A model generated the notes under the pieces. It did no database searches. It was not told the origin of the DNA and worked only from the letters and a program-made list of their open reading frames with translations. From Methanocaldococcus sp. FS406-22 (lineage in GTDB: Archaea > AGJL01 > Methanococci > Methanococcales > Methanocaldococcaceae), in NCBI RefSeq assembly GCF_000025525.1, contig NC_013887.1:1498729-1562728 (forward strand): a stretch of 64,000 nucleotides of DNA. Reading direction: 5' to 3'. The first letter of the stretch is position 1. Each line of letters starts with the position of its first letter. The translations under genes were made by a program, and so were the position numbers. Shown here one piece after another: positions 37,184 to 48,093 of this stretch.

Positions 37184-37411
37184 TTGGCAAAGATATTTAG
37201 AATAACAGGACAAATATTAAAAAAAGGAGAACCAATGTTATTTAGAAAGGAATACAAAGCTTTAAAGCCAGAAGATGCTTTAGAAATCTTATACTCTGAG
37301 TTTGGAGGAAGATACAAAGTTAAAAGAACAAAAATAAAAATCTTAAATGTTGAAGAGATAAGCCCAGAAGATGTAACAGACCCTGTCTTAAAGAAATTAG
37401 TCACAGCTTAA
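37184..37411 (+). CDS. rpl18a: Ribosomal protein LX (L18a/eL20 type)
   Basis: 75 residues: MAKIFRITGQILKKGEPMLF and KVKRTKIKILNVEEI fit archaeal LX. The start codon is TTG, preceded by GAGGAGGTGGT, so the choice is clear. Usually next to Pcc1 or prefoldin genes in archaea. Confidence 0.88.
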   Translation: MAKIFRITGQILKKGEPMLFRKEYKALKPEDALEILYSEFGGRYKVKRTKIKILNVEEISPEDVTDPVLKKLVTA

Positions 37412-37484
37412 ATTCTTTTTTTGTTTATTTTTTTATTTTCTATAGTTTCATTATTTACTTTTAAAATTTTATTTTGGTGAGATT

Positions 37485-37899
37485 GTGGAAGATAAAATTG
37501 AGTTTATGGCAAAGCATAAAAAATGGTTCGTAGTAAAAAAATTAAAGATAGATGAGAATACTGAAGATATTGAGATAGCAAGATTATTGGCATCAATAGA
37601 CGAGACGGTTTTAAATAAAATCCCTGAATATTTACCATTTGATATGAATAAGTTGTATGAGATTGCAGATGAAATATATCAAAAGAAAAAGGGAAGAATT
37701 ACAGAAGAAGAGATAGCAGAGGTTTTAAAAAAATTAAAATCACCTGCAACTACAAGAAAATTAAATGAAATTACTGAATCAAAAGAAGGAAAAGAAATAC
37801 TTAAAGCTATTTTAAATAACATAATATTAGAGAGATTAGGAATTCAAACAAGAGTTTCTCCAAAAGTTATTGAGAAATATATAGAAAAGGAGAGAGAAA

Positions 37900-37910
<11 letters not shown>
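37485..37910 (+). CDS. Conserved methanogen protein, DUF2666-like
   Basis: 141 residues from GTG 37485 with GGTGA four bases upstream. IEFMAKHKKWFVVKKLKIDE, EIARLLASIDETVLNKIPEY: an all-helical protein resembling DUF2666, of unknown function. Overlaps the radical SAM gene by 11 bases and so is likely co-translated with it. Confidence 0.55.
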
Positions 37911-39731
<1,821 letters not shown>

Positions 39732-39740
39732 AGAATAATT

Positions 39741-40526
39741 TTAGTTCTTTATGCTCTCTTTTAATAAAACAATTTGCTCTCTCAATTTATGATTTCCTAC
39801 CTTTCTGGCAATACTTAAAATTGATTCAATCTCATCATCAAAATTCTTTAAAATTCCTTCTTCAATTCTATGAATCTTTAAATTTATTAAGAAGAGGGCT
39901 TCATAATCAAAAGACGATTTAAATTCTTTTTTGTCTATAAAGTCTTTAACCATTTCTAAAATCCCTATAATTGACAATCTCTTCTGTATAAATTCCTCAG
40001 TTAATTTTCTCTTCCTTCTTCCAGTTAAAAGTAGCTCAATCTCATTTTTTAATTCATAACTCCCCACTCTTAAAGCCATATTGGTTAAGCTCCTAACTTC
40101 AGAGTTATAATCTAAAACAATCCCCTCATCTAACCTTAAAATTTTTAAACCAATTAGATTTAGGATGTGTTTATCTTCATAAGATTTGTATGGCTTTTTC
40201 TCTATATATCCCTTTAAATATTCCAAAATTTCAATAATCTTTTTTATTTTATTTTTTTGGGATTTTGTTAATCTTTTTTTCTCTCCAAATAGTAAAAGAT
40301 TTATCTCTCTCTTCATGTCAAAGCTTCCAACTTTTTTGGCAATTTCTGAAATTTTAGTTGCTATTGGAATGATATCTTCATCTAAAACATGTCCTTTTTC
40401 AAGGTAATCTAACATCAATCTTATAATTGCCTTCTCATCACTTCCCTCTCTCGCATACATGTCTAAAATCTCTAAAATATGTATAAATTGCTCTATAACT
40501 TCTATTTTACTTTTTTCTAACAGCAT
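39741..40526 (-). CDS. Helical repeat protein (three internal repeats), unknown
   Basis: 261 residues made of three ~85-residue repeats. Equivalent segments: KKVGSFDMKREINLLLFGEK, LRVGSYELKNEIELLLTGRR and RKVGNHKLREQIVLL; linkers KKRLTKSQKNKI and RKRKLTEEFIQKR also align. No membrane segment, no Cys. Probably a scaffold; family unknown. Convergent with thi4. Confidence 0.65.
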   Translation of the reverse strand: MLLEKSKIEVIEQFIHILEILDMYAREGSDEKAIIRLMLDYLEKGHVLDEDIIPIATKISEIAKKVGSFDMKREINLLLFGEKKRLTKSQKNKIKKIIEILEYLKGYIEKKPYKSYEDKHILNLIGLKILRLDEGIVLDYNSEVRSLTNMALRVGSYELKNEIELLLTGRRKRKLTEEFIQKRLSIIGILEMVKDFIDKKEFKSSFDYEALFLINLKIHRIEEGILKNFDDEIESILSIARKVGNHKLREQIVLLKESIKN

Positions 40527-40614
40527 TTAAATCACTTGTATTAAGAATTGTAAAATTTTAATTCTAATTTTATATATAATTCTCTAATTACAAATAAAAT
40601 ATTTAAACGTTATA

Positions 40615-40636
40615 TAGGGAAATTAAACTTTCCCTA
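40615..40636. promoter_or_regulatory. Inverted repeat ahead of the MazG-like gene
   Basis: TAGGGAAA/TTTCCCTA, eight perfect pairs with a six-base centre, 60 bases upstream of the 40696 start and just after TATA-like TTATATAGG. Possible operator or RNA hairpin. Confidence 0.35.
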
Positions 40637-40695
40637 CAAATAATTAGTTCATACAACACTCACCGTATTTATTATAAAGTTAAATTTGGGAAACC

Positions 40696-41031
40696 ATGGA
40701 TAAAATAACATACAATAAGCTTGTAAGGGATAAAATTCCAGAGATGATTGAGAAAAGTGGTAAGAAAGCAGTAATATACATTGCAGATAATAAAGAATAT
40801 TTAGAAAAGCTTTATGAAAAATTATTGGAAGAAATTGGAGAGTTTAAGGAAAATCCTTCTCCTGAAGAACTTGCTGACATTTTGGAGGTTTGTGATGCGA
40901 TTAGAGAGTATTTTAAAATAGATGCTAAAGAGCTTGAATATATAAAAAAGAAAAAATATGAAGAGAGAGGAGGATTCTATAAAAGGATAATTTTAAAAGA
41001 GGTCATTGTGGGGGAAGATAATGAAAAATGA
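40696..41031 (+). CDS. MazG-like nucleotide pyrophosphohydrolase
   Basis: 111 residues. ITYNKLVRDKIPEMIEKSGK at the N terminus and KLLEEIGEF...ELADILEVCDAI with the paired Glu and Asp metal ligands (EE-x2-E and E-x2-D) are those of the all-alpha NTP pyrophosphatase superfamily (COG4997 type), which cleaves NTPs to NMP and PPi. Weak ribosome-binding site. Overlaps the next gene. Confidence 0.82.
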   Translation: MDKITYNKLVRDKIPEMIEKSGKKAVIYIADNKEYLEKLYEKLLEEIGEFKENPSPEELADILEVCDAIREYFKIDAKELEYIKKKKYEERGGFYKRIILKEVIVGEDNEK

Positions 41032-41656
41032 TTATCAAAGAATAGTTTATGCCAAATACTTAGAGCTAAAAAGAAAATTGGATAGAAAGCCAAATAGAGT
41101 TGAGATGTTTGAATACCTAATGAAAGAGAGGATTTATCCAAAAATTAAAAATACTAAATACAATCCACTTAGGAATTACTTAGGATTTTTAGAAAAATAT
41201 AATGAATTGTCTGAAGAAGAAAAGGAAGTTAAAGAAATTGCTGGAGATTTTTTAAATATGTTGGAGAGGACTAAAATGACTAAAAGCTATAAAATTCCTC
41301 TTTTAATGACATTTATAAAAGGAGATAGGATAGTTCAATGTGTTAGTGAAGATGAGATTTATGAAAGCTTTAAAAACTTTTATAATAATCCCAAATATGC
41401 CATAGACATGAAGAGGCATAAAACAACCAAAGATTTTAGAAATTGGAGTAAAAAGGAATATATAAAATTAGCTAAGGAGAATCCAATAAAATATCTGCTT
41501 AAAACAGAAGGAATATATTTTAAAATGGAGGGCAGTTATTTCTGCCTAACTGAAAGATTAAAACCAGTTTTAGATAATAAAATCTTTGTAGAGCATTATA
41601 ATGACATTCTTGAATTTAGATGCCATGAATATTTTGAATGTCGTGATTTATTATAG
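41021..41656 (+). CDS. Hypothetical protein resembling an accessory domain of some helicases
   Basis: 211 residues from ATG 41021 behind GGGGGA. Basic, helical; [16 protein letters not shown] near the start and [20 protein letters not shown] in the middle with [14 protein letters not shown] recall the SMTKSYKMPLL-type segment in C-terminal extensions of some DEAD/DEAH or SNF2-like helicases. No helicase motor is present. That link is from memory and tentative. Overlaps the MazG-like gene by 11 bases and the convergent hemL by six. Confidence 0.5.
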   Translation: MKNDYQRIVYAKYLELKRKLDRKPNRVEMFEYLMKERIYPKIKNTKYNPLRNYLGFLEKYNELSEEEKEVKEIAGDFLNMLERTKMTKSYKIPLLMTFIKGDRIVQCVSEDEIYESFKNFYNNPKYAIDMKRHKTTKDFRNWSKKEYIKLAKENPIKYLLKTEGIYFKMEGSYFCLTERLKPVLDNKIFVEHYNDILEFRCHEYFECRDLL

Positions 41657-42928
41657 ATTTTTAAACACATCCTCCATAGCCTTTGTTGTCTTATCAATAA
41701 CTTCATCATCATGCTTTATTGAAGTAAAGCAACACTCAAACTGGGATGGTGGGACAAAAACCCCTCTCTCCAATAATCCCCAGAAGTATTTCATAAATCT
41801 CTCAACATTACTCTGCTTAACAATTTCATAATTCACAACTTCTTTGTCATTGAAATAAATTTGGAACATTGAAGCAATATTATAAACTTTAGCTTTAATA
41901 TTATGCTTATCAGCCAATTCTCTTAAAGTATCAGCCAATATCTTAGCTGTTCTTGCTGTTTCTTTGTAGAATCTATCATCCAATTGCTCAAGTGTTGCAA
42001 TCCCAGCAGTTATTGATATTGGATTTCCATTAAAAGTTCCAGCTTGATATATAGCTCCTAATGGAGAGAACTGCTCCATAAGCTCTCTTTTACCAACAAT
42101 AGCACCAATTGGAAATCCTCCTCCCAATATTTTACCTAGAGTAGCTATATCTGGAACTACTCCAAAATACTCCTGAGCCCCTCCTTTAGCCAATCTAAAT
42201 CCTGTTATAACTTCATCAAATATTAATAAAATGTCATTTTCCTCAGTTATCTCTCTCAAAAACTCTAAATAGCCATCTTTTGGTAATATACACCCAACAT
42301 TACCCATAACTGGCTCAACTATAATACATGCAATCTCATTTTTATTCTCATTTATTGCTTTTTTAATAGCATCTTCATCATTAAAAGGCACTAAGATTGT
42401 ATTTTTTGTAGTTTCTTCTGGAATACCCGGAGAGTTTGGATGTCCGTGAGTTAATGCCCCACTACCACTTTTAACTAAAACATAGTCATGTGCTCCATGA
42501 TAAGCCCCATCAAACTTAATAATCTTCTTTCTTCCTGTAACTCCTCTTGCCAATCTTATAGCTGACATTGTTGCCTCTGTTCCAGAATTAACAAATCTAA
42601 CCATCTCAGCACATGGCACTCTCTTAACAACCTCCTTAGCTAAAATAATCTCTTTCTCTGTTGGACATCCGTAAGCACTGCCAAGTTCAAGCTGTTCTTT
42701 AACTGCTTTAACTACTGCTTCATTTGCATGCCCTAAAACCATCGGCCCGTAAGCTAAGCAGTAATCAATGTAGCAATTTCCATCAACATCAAACAAGTAA
42801 CAATCTTTAGCTTTCTCAACAAAAAATGGGTATGGCTTAAAATATCTAACTGGGCTATTAACTCCCCCTACCAAATATTTCTTAGCCTCTTCAAATAATT
42901 CCTTTGATTTATCCATTTTTAAAGCCAT
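41651..42928 (-). CDS. hemL: Glutamate-1-semialdehyde 2,1-aminomutase
   Basis: 425 residues. Makes 5-aminolevulinate for tetrapyrroles (F430, corrinoids). [17 protein letters not shown] near the N terminus, [15 protein letters not shown] near 119, FDEVITGFR and [14 protein letters not shown] with the PLP Lys. ATG 42928 is chosen because AGAGGTGG precedes it; the frame stays open 24 bases further. Confidence 0.95.
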   Translation of the reverse strand: MALKMDKSKELFEEAKKYLVGGVNSPVRYFKPYPFFVEKAKDCYLFDVDGNCYIDYCLAYGPMVLGHANEAVVKAVKEQLELGSAYGCPTEKEIILAKEVVKRVPCAEMVRFVNSGTEATMSAIRLARGVTGRKKIIKFDGAYHGAHDYVLVKSGSGALTHGHPNSPGIPEETTKNTILVPFNDEDAIKKAINENKNEIACIIVEPVMGNVGCILPKDGYLEFLREITEENDILLIFDEVITGFRLAKGGAQEYFGVVPDIATLGKILGGGFPIGAIVGKRELMEQFSPLGAIYQAGTFNGNPISITAGIATLEQLDDRFYKETARTAKILADTLRELADKHNIKAKVYNIASMFQIYFNDKEVVNYEIVKQSNVERFMKYFWGLLERGVFVPPSQFECCFTSIKHDDEVIDKTTKAMEDVFKNL

Positions 42929-42973
42929 AATTCCACCTCTAAATAACATCAATGATATTCAATTTTCATTATT

Positions 42974-43249
42974 TTAAATCAAAGCGTTAAACTTCAATAC
43001 CCAAACAACTATAGCTACTAAGAAAAATGGCAGAACTCCACATCCAAGCCACTGTTTTTGATTTAAACTCTCTTCTCCAAAGATTTTAGCAGAGATATGC
43101 CCAAAAATCACAGCTCCAATAAATAAAAATATCAACGTAGCTATTCCACTAAACATCCCCAATCCAGCAGTATATACATAATTTGCCAAATATCCAAAAA
43201 TAATTCCACCAATTGTATGAATTAAGCAACATTTTCCTTCTAAATCCAT
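42974..43249 (-). CDS. Small membrane protein, unknown
   Basis: 91 residues with three helices (TIGGIIFGYLANYVYTAG, IATLIFLFIGAVIFGHI, WLGCGVLPFFLVAIVVWVL). N-terminal KCCLIHT carries a Cys pair. The preceding gene ends one base before its start. No family recognised. Confidence 0.6.
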   Translation of the reverse strand: MDLEGKCCLIHTIGGIIFGYLANYVYTAGLGMFSGIATLIFLFIGAVIFGHISAKIFGEESLNQKQWLGCGVLPFFLVAIVVWVLKFNALI

Positions 43250-43250
43250 A

Positions 43251-43490
43251 TTAATCCCTCTCTATATCTTCTATTGTATAAATCTCTATCTTCTCCTTAG
43301 GTCTTTTTGAATCAGTAAAAGAGTAATCAACCACAACTTCAACCTCATCATTAGCCCAAAATTCTTTATTGTCTAAGATTTTATCTCCAACTTCTAACAA
43401 AAATGCAAACTTTCTTTTTGTTTTTAATGAACCTTTATCTATCTCAATAATTTCTTTTTTACACTTTGGTTTTATTATGGAGTAGTGCAT
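43251..43490 (-). CDS. Hypothetical small basic/acidic protein
   Basis: 79 residues, beta-rich (KFAFLLEVGDKILDNKEFWA, DEVEVVVDYSFTDSKRPKEK). ATG 43490 lies inside the downstream end of an overlapping open stretch. Unknown; the size would suit an antitoxin, but no partner toxin is complete here. Confidence 0.5.
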   Translation of the reverse strand: MHYSIIKPKCKKEIIEIDKGSLKTKRKFAFLLEVGDKILDNKEFWANDEVEVVVDYSFTDSKRPKEKIEIYTIEDIERD

Positions 43491-43638
43491 AAATCATCCC
43501 TAATCTTTCCCATTCTTTCTCTTTCATCTTTTTATATCCTTTTTCATAAACCTCTAGATCAATATCTCCAATATCTCTAAAATCTTCACCAAGTTCTTTA
43601 AGAAGTTCTTTTCCTATAGTATCACAAAAAAATAAAAA
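43459..43638 (-). pseudogene. Open frame without a start, possible 5'-truncated gene
   Basis: A frame open for 60 codons from an in-frame TAA at 43639-43641 to TAA at 43459, encoding GKELLKELGEDFRDIGDIDL and EVYEKGYKKMKEKEWERLG. Codon use is gene-like, but there is no ATG or GTG before a Met far inside, so the 5' part is missing. Its end overlaps the start of the 79-residue gene. May be a relic of a two-gene unit. Confidence 0.4.
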
Positions 43639-43643
43639 TTAAT

Positions 43644-44567
43644 TTAGCCATTATAAGCCTTCTCCAATGGAGGAACTACCTGCTTCTTCCTTGACATAAC
43701 TCCCTCTAAGAATACGCTCTTTCCTTCAACTTTAACATTAAATGCTTTCTCAAACATCTCCTTATTACCAACAACTAATGCTTCACTACCTTCTTTCATA
43801 ATATCAGTTATTAAAAAGACTATCAAATCATAACCTTCATTTTTCAACTTCTCCTCCAATAATTTGTAAATATCTTCTTTTTTACTCTCAACCTCACTCA
43901 CATCTATAACCTCAACCTGCCCAATTCCAACCTTCTTTCCATTGAAATCAAAGTTCTTAAAGTCCATATTTATAATCTCCTCTGGTTTTAACTTACCAAC
44001 AATTGATTTTGCCTTTAAAATTTCCATACCAAACTCTTCTATATTGCTTATTCCAGCTATTTCAGCTAATTTTTTAGCCATCTCTTTATCTAATTCAGTT
44101 GTCGTTGGTGATTTGAATAAAACAGTGTCTGATATTATTGCACTCAACAATAAACCAGCTAAATCGGGTTTCAATTCTTTCTTCTTACCTCCAATCAAAT
44201 CAATGGCATCTTTGAAGTATAACTCGGCAATAACTGTAGCTGTTGAACCAACTGGCTTGGCATAGTATAAAATTGGCTCAGTTGTTGTTAAACCAACCTT
44301 GTGGTGGTCTATAATAGCTATTAACTTCCCTTCTTCTAAATCATCAAAGCTCTGGCTCTTTTCTGAATGGTCAACTAAAATTATTTCTTTACCTTTAGCT
44401 GATGTTATTAACTCTGGCTCCATAACTCCAAATTTTCTCAAAACAAACTCTGTTTCTGGATTTATATCTCCCAATCTTGCTGGGTAGCAATCTAAGAAGT
44501 AAGCTAAAACAATAGCTGATGCTATACTATCAGTATCTGGATTTTTGTGCCCTACTACATATCTCAC
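43644..44567 (-). CDS. ppaC: Manganese-dependent inorganic pyrophosphatase (family II)
   Basis: 307 residues. DHH-family enzyme: VVGHKNPDTDSIASAI, VDHSEKSQSF, IDHHKVGLTTTEP and the C-terminal SRKKQVVPPLEKA. Start is GTG 44567 with GGTGA four bases upstream; this gives the M. jannaschii protein's N terminus. Longer in-frame starts run into the structured-RNA locus and are wrong. Confidence 0.93.
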   Translation of the reverse strand: MRYVVGHKNPDTDSIASAIVLAYFLDCYPARLGDINPETEFVLRKFGVMEPELITSAKGKEIILVDHSEKSQSFDDLEEGKLIAIIDHHKVGLTTTEPILYYAKPVGSTATVIAELYFKDAIDLIGGKKKELKPDLAGLLLSAIISDTVLFKSPTTTELDKEMAKKLAEIAGISNIEEFGMEILKAKSIVGKLKPEEIINMDFKNFDFNGKKVGIGQVEVIDVSEVESKKEDIYKLLEEKLKNEGYDLIVFLITDIMKEGSEALVVGNKEMFEKAFNVKVEGKSVFLEGVMSRKKQVVPPLEKAYNG

Positions 44568-44629
44568 TCTCTCACCTTCCATATTTGTTATCCTAAGTTT
44601 TATATAATTGATTATGGATAAATATTTAT

Positions 44630-44702
44630 CCCCAACGAACCGACCCAAATGGAGCATATCCATAATGGTTGCGATGATAGCGGGTTCGAAGTTGGGGGGA
44701 CA
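44630..44702 (+). ncRNA. Structured RNA hairpin, unit 1 of a tandem RNA locus
   Basis: GC-rich in an AT-rich intergenic region. Lower stem CCCCAAC (44630-44636) / GTTGGGG (44691-44697), inner GAAC/GTTC, CGACC/GGTTG and a perfect ATGGA/TCCAT hairpin with loop GCATA. An ACA triplet at 44700-44702 follows the stem by two bases, as in H/ACA RNAs, but a clear pocket and kink-turn are not obvious. Either a second, atypical H/ACA unit or part of one longer RNA with unit 2. Confidence 0.5.
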
Positions 44703-44707
44703 AAAAA

Positions 44708-44782
44708 GGAGGTCTGGGCGAGTCGTGGGAGAGGGCTTTTGCTCAATGAAGATGACCACGATACAGCACGACCTCCTACAGA
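44708..44782 (+). ncRNA. H/ACA-type pseudouridylation guide RNA
   Basis: Lower stem GGAGGTC (44708-44714) / GACCTCC (44770-44776); pocket strands TGGGCGA (44715-44721) and ACAGCAC (44763-44769); upper stem GTCGTGG / CCACGAT (7 pairs); kink-turn GA (44729-44730) with TGA (44753-44755) closing the loop; ACA box at 44778-44780, one base after the stem. These are all the parts of an archaeal H/ACA RNA bound by L7Ae. The pocket complements GCUG-UU-CGCCCA, which matches the conserved GGCUGUUCGCC segment of 23S rRNA domain V (helix 91), predicting pseudouridine at the first unpaired U. Confidence 0.78.
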
Positions 44783-44805
44783 ATCTCTTAATGTTATTAA
44801 GTTAT

Positions 44806-46107
44806 TTAACTATACATCTTGTTGGAGAATGTTCTTTTCGTTATTTTTCTATATATGATTTCAAATATTAGCACTCCAATAAATGTTACTATTATCCCAT
44901 AAAACACAAATCTATGGGTTTCCCATTGGTAATATAATAAGAGTAGAAAAACTCCCAATACAACAATAAAGCTAAAGATTACAATCTCTTTCTTTCCTCC
45001 AACCTCATCAATAAGGATATAATGAGAGAGGATAACAAATAGATATATCACCATAAATACAGCACTTGTTATTGACGCTACACCCTCCATATTAAAGAGT
45101 AATGCAAACAACACTCCGAGGGCTGAAGTTATATAAAGCCCCTCTGTAGATTTAAACCATACCTTTCTTTCAAAGAATTTTGGAAGTTCCCCATCTTTTG
45201 CTAATGAATAGGCAACATTAGCCCCTCCATATATTGTAGCATTCATTGCTGATGAAATTGAAAATAAAGCTCCGATGGATATTAATAAAAATCCTAAGTT
45301 TCCTAAAAATGGTTTTGCTGCCACTGCTAAGGCATTTTCACTGGCTTTAATTAGCTCATCTATTGGCAGATTTCCTATTGCTGAAATGGCTACTCCAACG
45401 TATATAAACATAACAATCAATATGCTTATAAATATCGCCCTTGGAACATTCTTTTTAGGATTTTCAATATGTTCTGAGGCATTGGTTATAACTCCAAAAC
45501 CCATATAGGACAGGAAAAAGATAGCTGATGCAAAAATCATTCCACTTATTGCGGATGGAGATGTGCTTGGAATTATGTATGAAATATGGAGAGTCATCAA
45601 TCCAACAAATATAAAAATTCCCAATATCAAGAGTTTAATTAAAACAATGAAAAATTCGGCTCTTCCCACAGCCTTAGAACCAAAGAAATTTAGGGCAGTG
45701 AAAAATGCAACTATGGCTATTTCAGTTATAGCTATATTAAACGTATTTGTTGATGCATTTATTAAAGGTAAAAAGTAGCCTGCAAATCCTTTTGCAAATA
45801 GAGCAATTGATATAACATAACTCATCCAAAGCAAAATACTTAAAGCTCCAGTTATTACACAATCTCCAATAGCTTTATGAATAAACGCAATAGGCCCTGC
45901 ATCTGAAACTATCTTTGACCCAAGTTTTGAATAAGAGTATGCAACTAAAAGTGCGTAAATTCCTGATAGTATAAATGTTTCTGGAAGATTTTTTCCGGCT
46001 ATTTTGGCTCCAACTCCAAATATAGAAAATATGCTTGCCCCAATCATTACACCAACGGCCATAGACACAGCTTCCCACAAACTAAGCTTTTTATTTTTTA
46101 ACTCCAT
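44806..46107 (-). CDS. Amino-acid transporter ApcT (APC superfamily)
   Basis: 433 residues, 12 helices. Very close to the M. jannaschii broad-specificity, sodium-independent, proton-coupled ApcT of known structure. WEAVSMAVGVMIGASIFSIF is the unwound TM1 with GA(S/T)IF; the Lys of FFIVLIK in TM5 occupies the sodium site. ATG 46107 preferred: the track upstream extends into spcS without a binding site. Followed closely by the RNA locus. Confidence 0.93.
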   Translation of the reverse strand: MELKNKKLSLWEAVSMAVGVMIGASIFSIFGVGAKIAGKNLPETFILSGIYALLVAYSYSKLGSKIVSDAGPIAFIHKAIGDCVITGALSILLWMSYVISIALFAKGFAGYFLPLINASTNTFNIAITEIAIVAFFTALNFFGSKAVGRAEFFIVLIKLLILGIFIFVGLMTLHISYIIPSTSPSAISGMIFASAIFFLSYMGFGVITNASEHIENPKKNVPRAIFISILIVMFIYVGVAISAIGNLPIDELIKASENALAVAAKPFLGNLGFLLISIGALFSISSAMNATIYGGANVAYSLAKDGELPKFFERKVWFKSTEGLYITSALGVLFALLFNMEGVASITSAVFMVIYLFVILSHYILIDEVGGKKEIVIFSFIVVLGVFLLLLYYQWETHRFVFYGIIVTFIGVLIFEIIYRKITKRTFSNKMYS

Positions 46108-46120
46108 ATTCATCCCTTTT

Positions 46121-47425
46121 TTATAAAACCTCATCCAATTTCTCAACGACTTTATAGATATCCTCTTCTTTAACTCCAATAGCTGAATTTACAACTATGT
46201 AATCATGAGGATACTCTTTTAAATAGCACGTTCCAAATTTATCAGTTCTTCTAACTCCCCTCGGCCCTGTAACCCTCAAATTGTAGAGCTTACCAGCAAC
46301 ATCCAATGGGTCTTTTTTTGTTGTTATACATGAAGATATAGGGTTTTCAACATTTAAAACTCTCTCATCCTTTTTATTAGCTAAATCTTCCAATAACTCA
46401 TCCAATAGCTTTTTGCAAGCTTTTTGCTGTTTCATTAAATCTATATAGTTTTTAGTTCCAATTGCTAAGAGAGATATTAAAATATTTACAATTGGATTTG
46501 CTGATGCTCTTCCCGGATATGTCAATGAAATTTCTTTTAAAAATCCCTCATCCTTTGTATATATAATACCTCCACCAATTGGAGTGAATAAATTCTTATC
46601 AGAAGAGCTAACAACGGCATCAACCCTATACTTTAAAGCTTTTTTTAGCCTTTCAATATAGTAAAAGTTTTGAATAGCATAAGCTCCATTTATTATATGT
46701 GGGATGTCATAATCTTGGCATATCTTTGCTATCTCCTCAATATCATCACTCTTTCTTGGTGGGAAAAATGTTAAAGTGCTTAAAACAGTTGGGTTGTTGT
46801 TCTCTTTAACTTCTTTTCTTATGGCATCCTCAACATCTGAAACATCAACTTTAACGATATCTCCATCTAAAACTGTCTCAACCAACCTCATCCTCATGCT
46901 AATAAATGAAGTTGCCTTTATAGGGCTTTTATGGGCTGCATAGGGGTAGATAACAACATTTGAATTATATTTTTTTCTTGCAGCTGATAAGCAGAGAGCT
47001 AAGCTCATCCCAGTAGCTACTGGTGTTGCTATTGCTTTAACATTTAACCCCAAAGCTTTTAAAAAACTCTCTAACAATTTATTAGTTAGCTTATACATCA
47101 CACTTGCTCCTGGGGCTTTTGGTTGTGGGTCAATTAAATTTCCACTTCTTCCAACACCATGGCAGAAATCAAAAACACTCTCTCTCTGCAGTTTAGTATA
47201 AACCCTTGCCTCTCTCTCACCAATCTGCACGACATTTGGGTCTTTATCAGTGTCCATAAAGGATAAAATTCTTAATAAAAGCTTTATATGTTCTTCATCA
47301 ATACCATTCTCTGGAGCTTTTCTCTGCTCTAAGATATTTTCAATAATTTTTAAATTTTCTTTTAAAGTTAGTTTTCCTCTACTTTCCATGTGTTTGGGGA
47401 TGAGTCCCGTTATATTAAGTTCCAT
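46121..47425 (-). CDS. spcS: O-phosphoseryl-tRNA(Sec) selenium transferase (SepSecS)
   Basis: 434 residues. PLP enzyme converting phosphoseryl-tRNA(Sec) to selenocysteinyl-tRNA with selenophosphate. FDFCHGVGRSGNLIDPQPKA and GASVMYKLTN near residue 90-115, SAARKKYNS, and the PLP Lys in SSSDKNLFTPIGGG near residue 278. Its presence shows that the organism inserts selenocysteine, bearing on the UGA gene at 33739. GGTGAT precedes ATG. Confidence 0.94.
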   Translation of the reverse strand: MELNITGLIPKHMESRGKLTLKENLKIIENILEQRKAPENGIDEEHIKLLLRILSFMDTDKDPNVVQIGEREARVYTKLQRESVFDFCHGVGRSGNLIDPQPKAPGASVMYKLTNKLLESFLKALGLNVKAIATPVATGMSLALCLSAARKKYNSNVVIYPYAAHKSPIKATSFISMRMRLVETVLDGDIVKVDVSDVEDAIRKEVKENNNPTVLSTLTFFPPRKSDDIEEIAKICQDYDIPHIINGAYAIQNFYYIERLKKALKYRVDAVVSSSDKNLFTPIGGGIIYTKDEGFLKEISLTYPGRASANPIVNILISLLAIGTKNYIDLMKQQKACKKLLDELLEDLANKKDERVLNVENPISSCITTKKDPLDVAGKLYNLRVTGPRGVRRTDKFGTCYLKEYPHDYIVVNSAIGVKEEDIYKVVEKLDEVL

Positions 47426-47502
47426 TCAATCACCTTTTTATATCCAATAGTCTAAGAAGTATACATAAAAATGTTATAAAAAGTAATGGGGGAGGGGTAA
47501 AA

Positions 47503-48075
47503 ATGATTAACGTTTTAATAGTGGGGATTTGCATAGCTATGTTTATTATTAGTGTTTTTATGCCACAGCTATATTACTATTTTGCATTATGGCCAAATCT
47601 TTTTACCGATATGCCTTGGCAGATAATTACAAGCATGTTCATGCATGCAAATATAACCCATTTATTGGTGAATATGTTCGTATTATTTATATTTGGAACA
47701 TACTTAGAAAATATGATTGGTTCAAAAAAATATCTTATAATCTTTTTATTATCAGGAATTATAGGAAATTTGGCATATATTGCCTATGCCTATCTCACTG
47801 GAGATTATAACCCATCAGTTGGAGCTTCTGGAGCGATATTTGGAATAATGGGGGCTTTGGCTATTTTAGCCCCACATTTAAAGGTTGTTGTATTTCCTCT
47901 ACCAATTCCAGTAAGTATAAGGGTGGCAGTGATTGTATTTGCACTTATAGATTTAATTTTGCTTCCTTACTCTTTAAAAACAGGAATTGCACACATAACC
48001 CATTTAGCTGGACTTATAAGTGGATTAATATTTGGAAAATCACTATATAGAAGGATGGACGTAAGATATTATTAA
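47503..48075 (+). CDS. Rhomboid-family intramembrane serine protease
   Basis: 190 residues, six helices. MFMHANITHLLVNMFVL (HxxxHxxxN), GASGAIFGIMGA with the catalytic Ser near residue 109, and the catalytic His in HITHLAGLISG near 163. Cleaves membrane proteins within the bilayer. GGGGGAGGGG precedes ATG. Confidence 0.94.
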   Translation: MINVLIVGICIAMFIISVFMPQLYYYFALWPNLFTDMPWQIITSMFMHANITHLLVNMFVLFIFGTYLENMIGSKKYLIIFLLSGIIGNLAYIAYAYLTGDYNPSVGASGAIFGIMGALAILAPHLKVVVFPLPIPVSIRVAVIVFALIDLILLPYSLKTGIAHITHLAGLISGLIFGKSLYRRMDVRYY

Positions 48076-48093
48076 AATAAAAATGGTGAAAAA

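Noticed and set aside
44675-44697. GGGTTCGAAG resembling a tRNA T-loop
   Set aside because: The base after the seven-base loop is T, not the C needed to pair with the preceding G, and no acceptor or D arm can be formed.
44568-44759. N-terminal extension of ppaC in the same frame
   Set aside because: It translates the structured-RNA locus, and the GTG at 44567 has a proper ribosome-binding site and the family N terminus.
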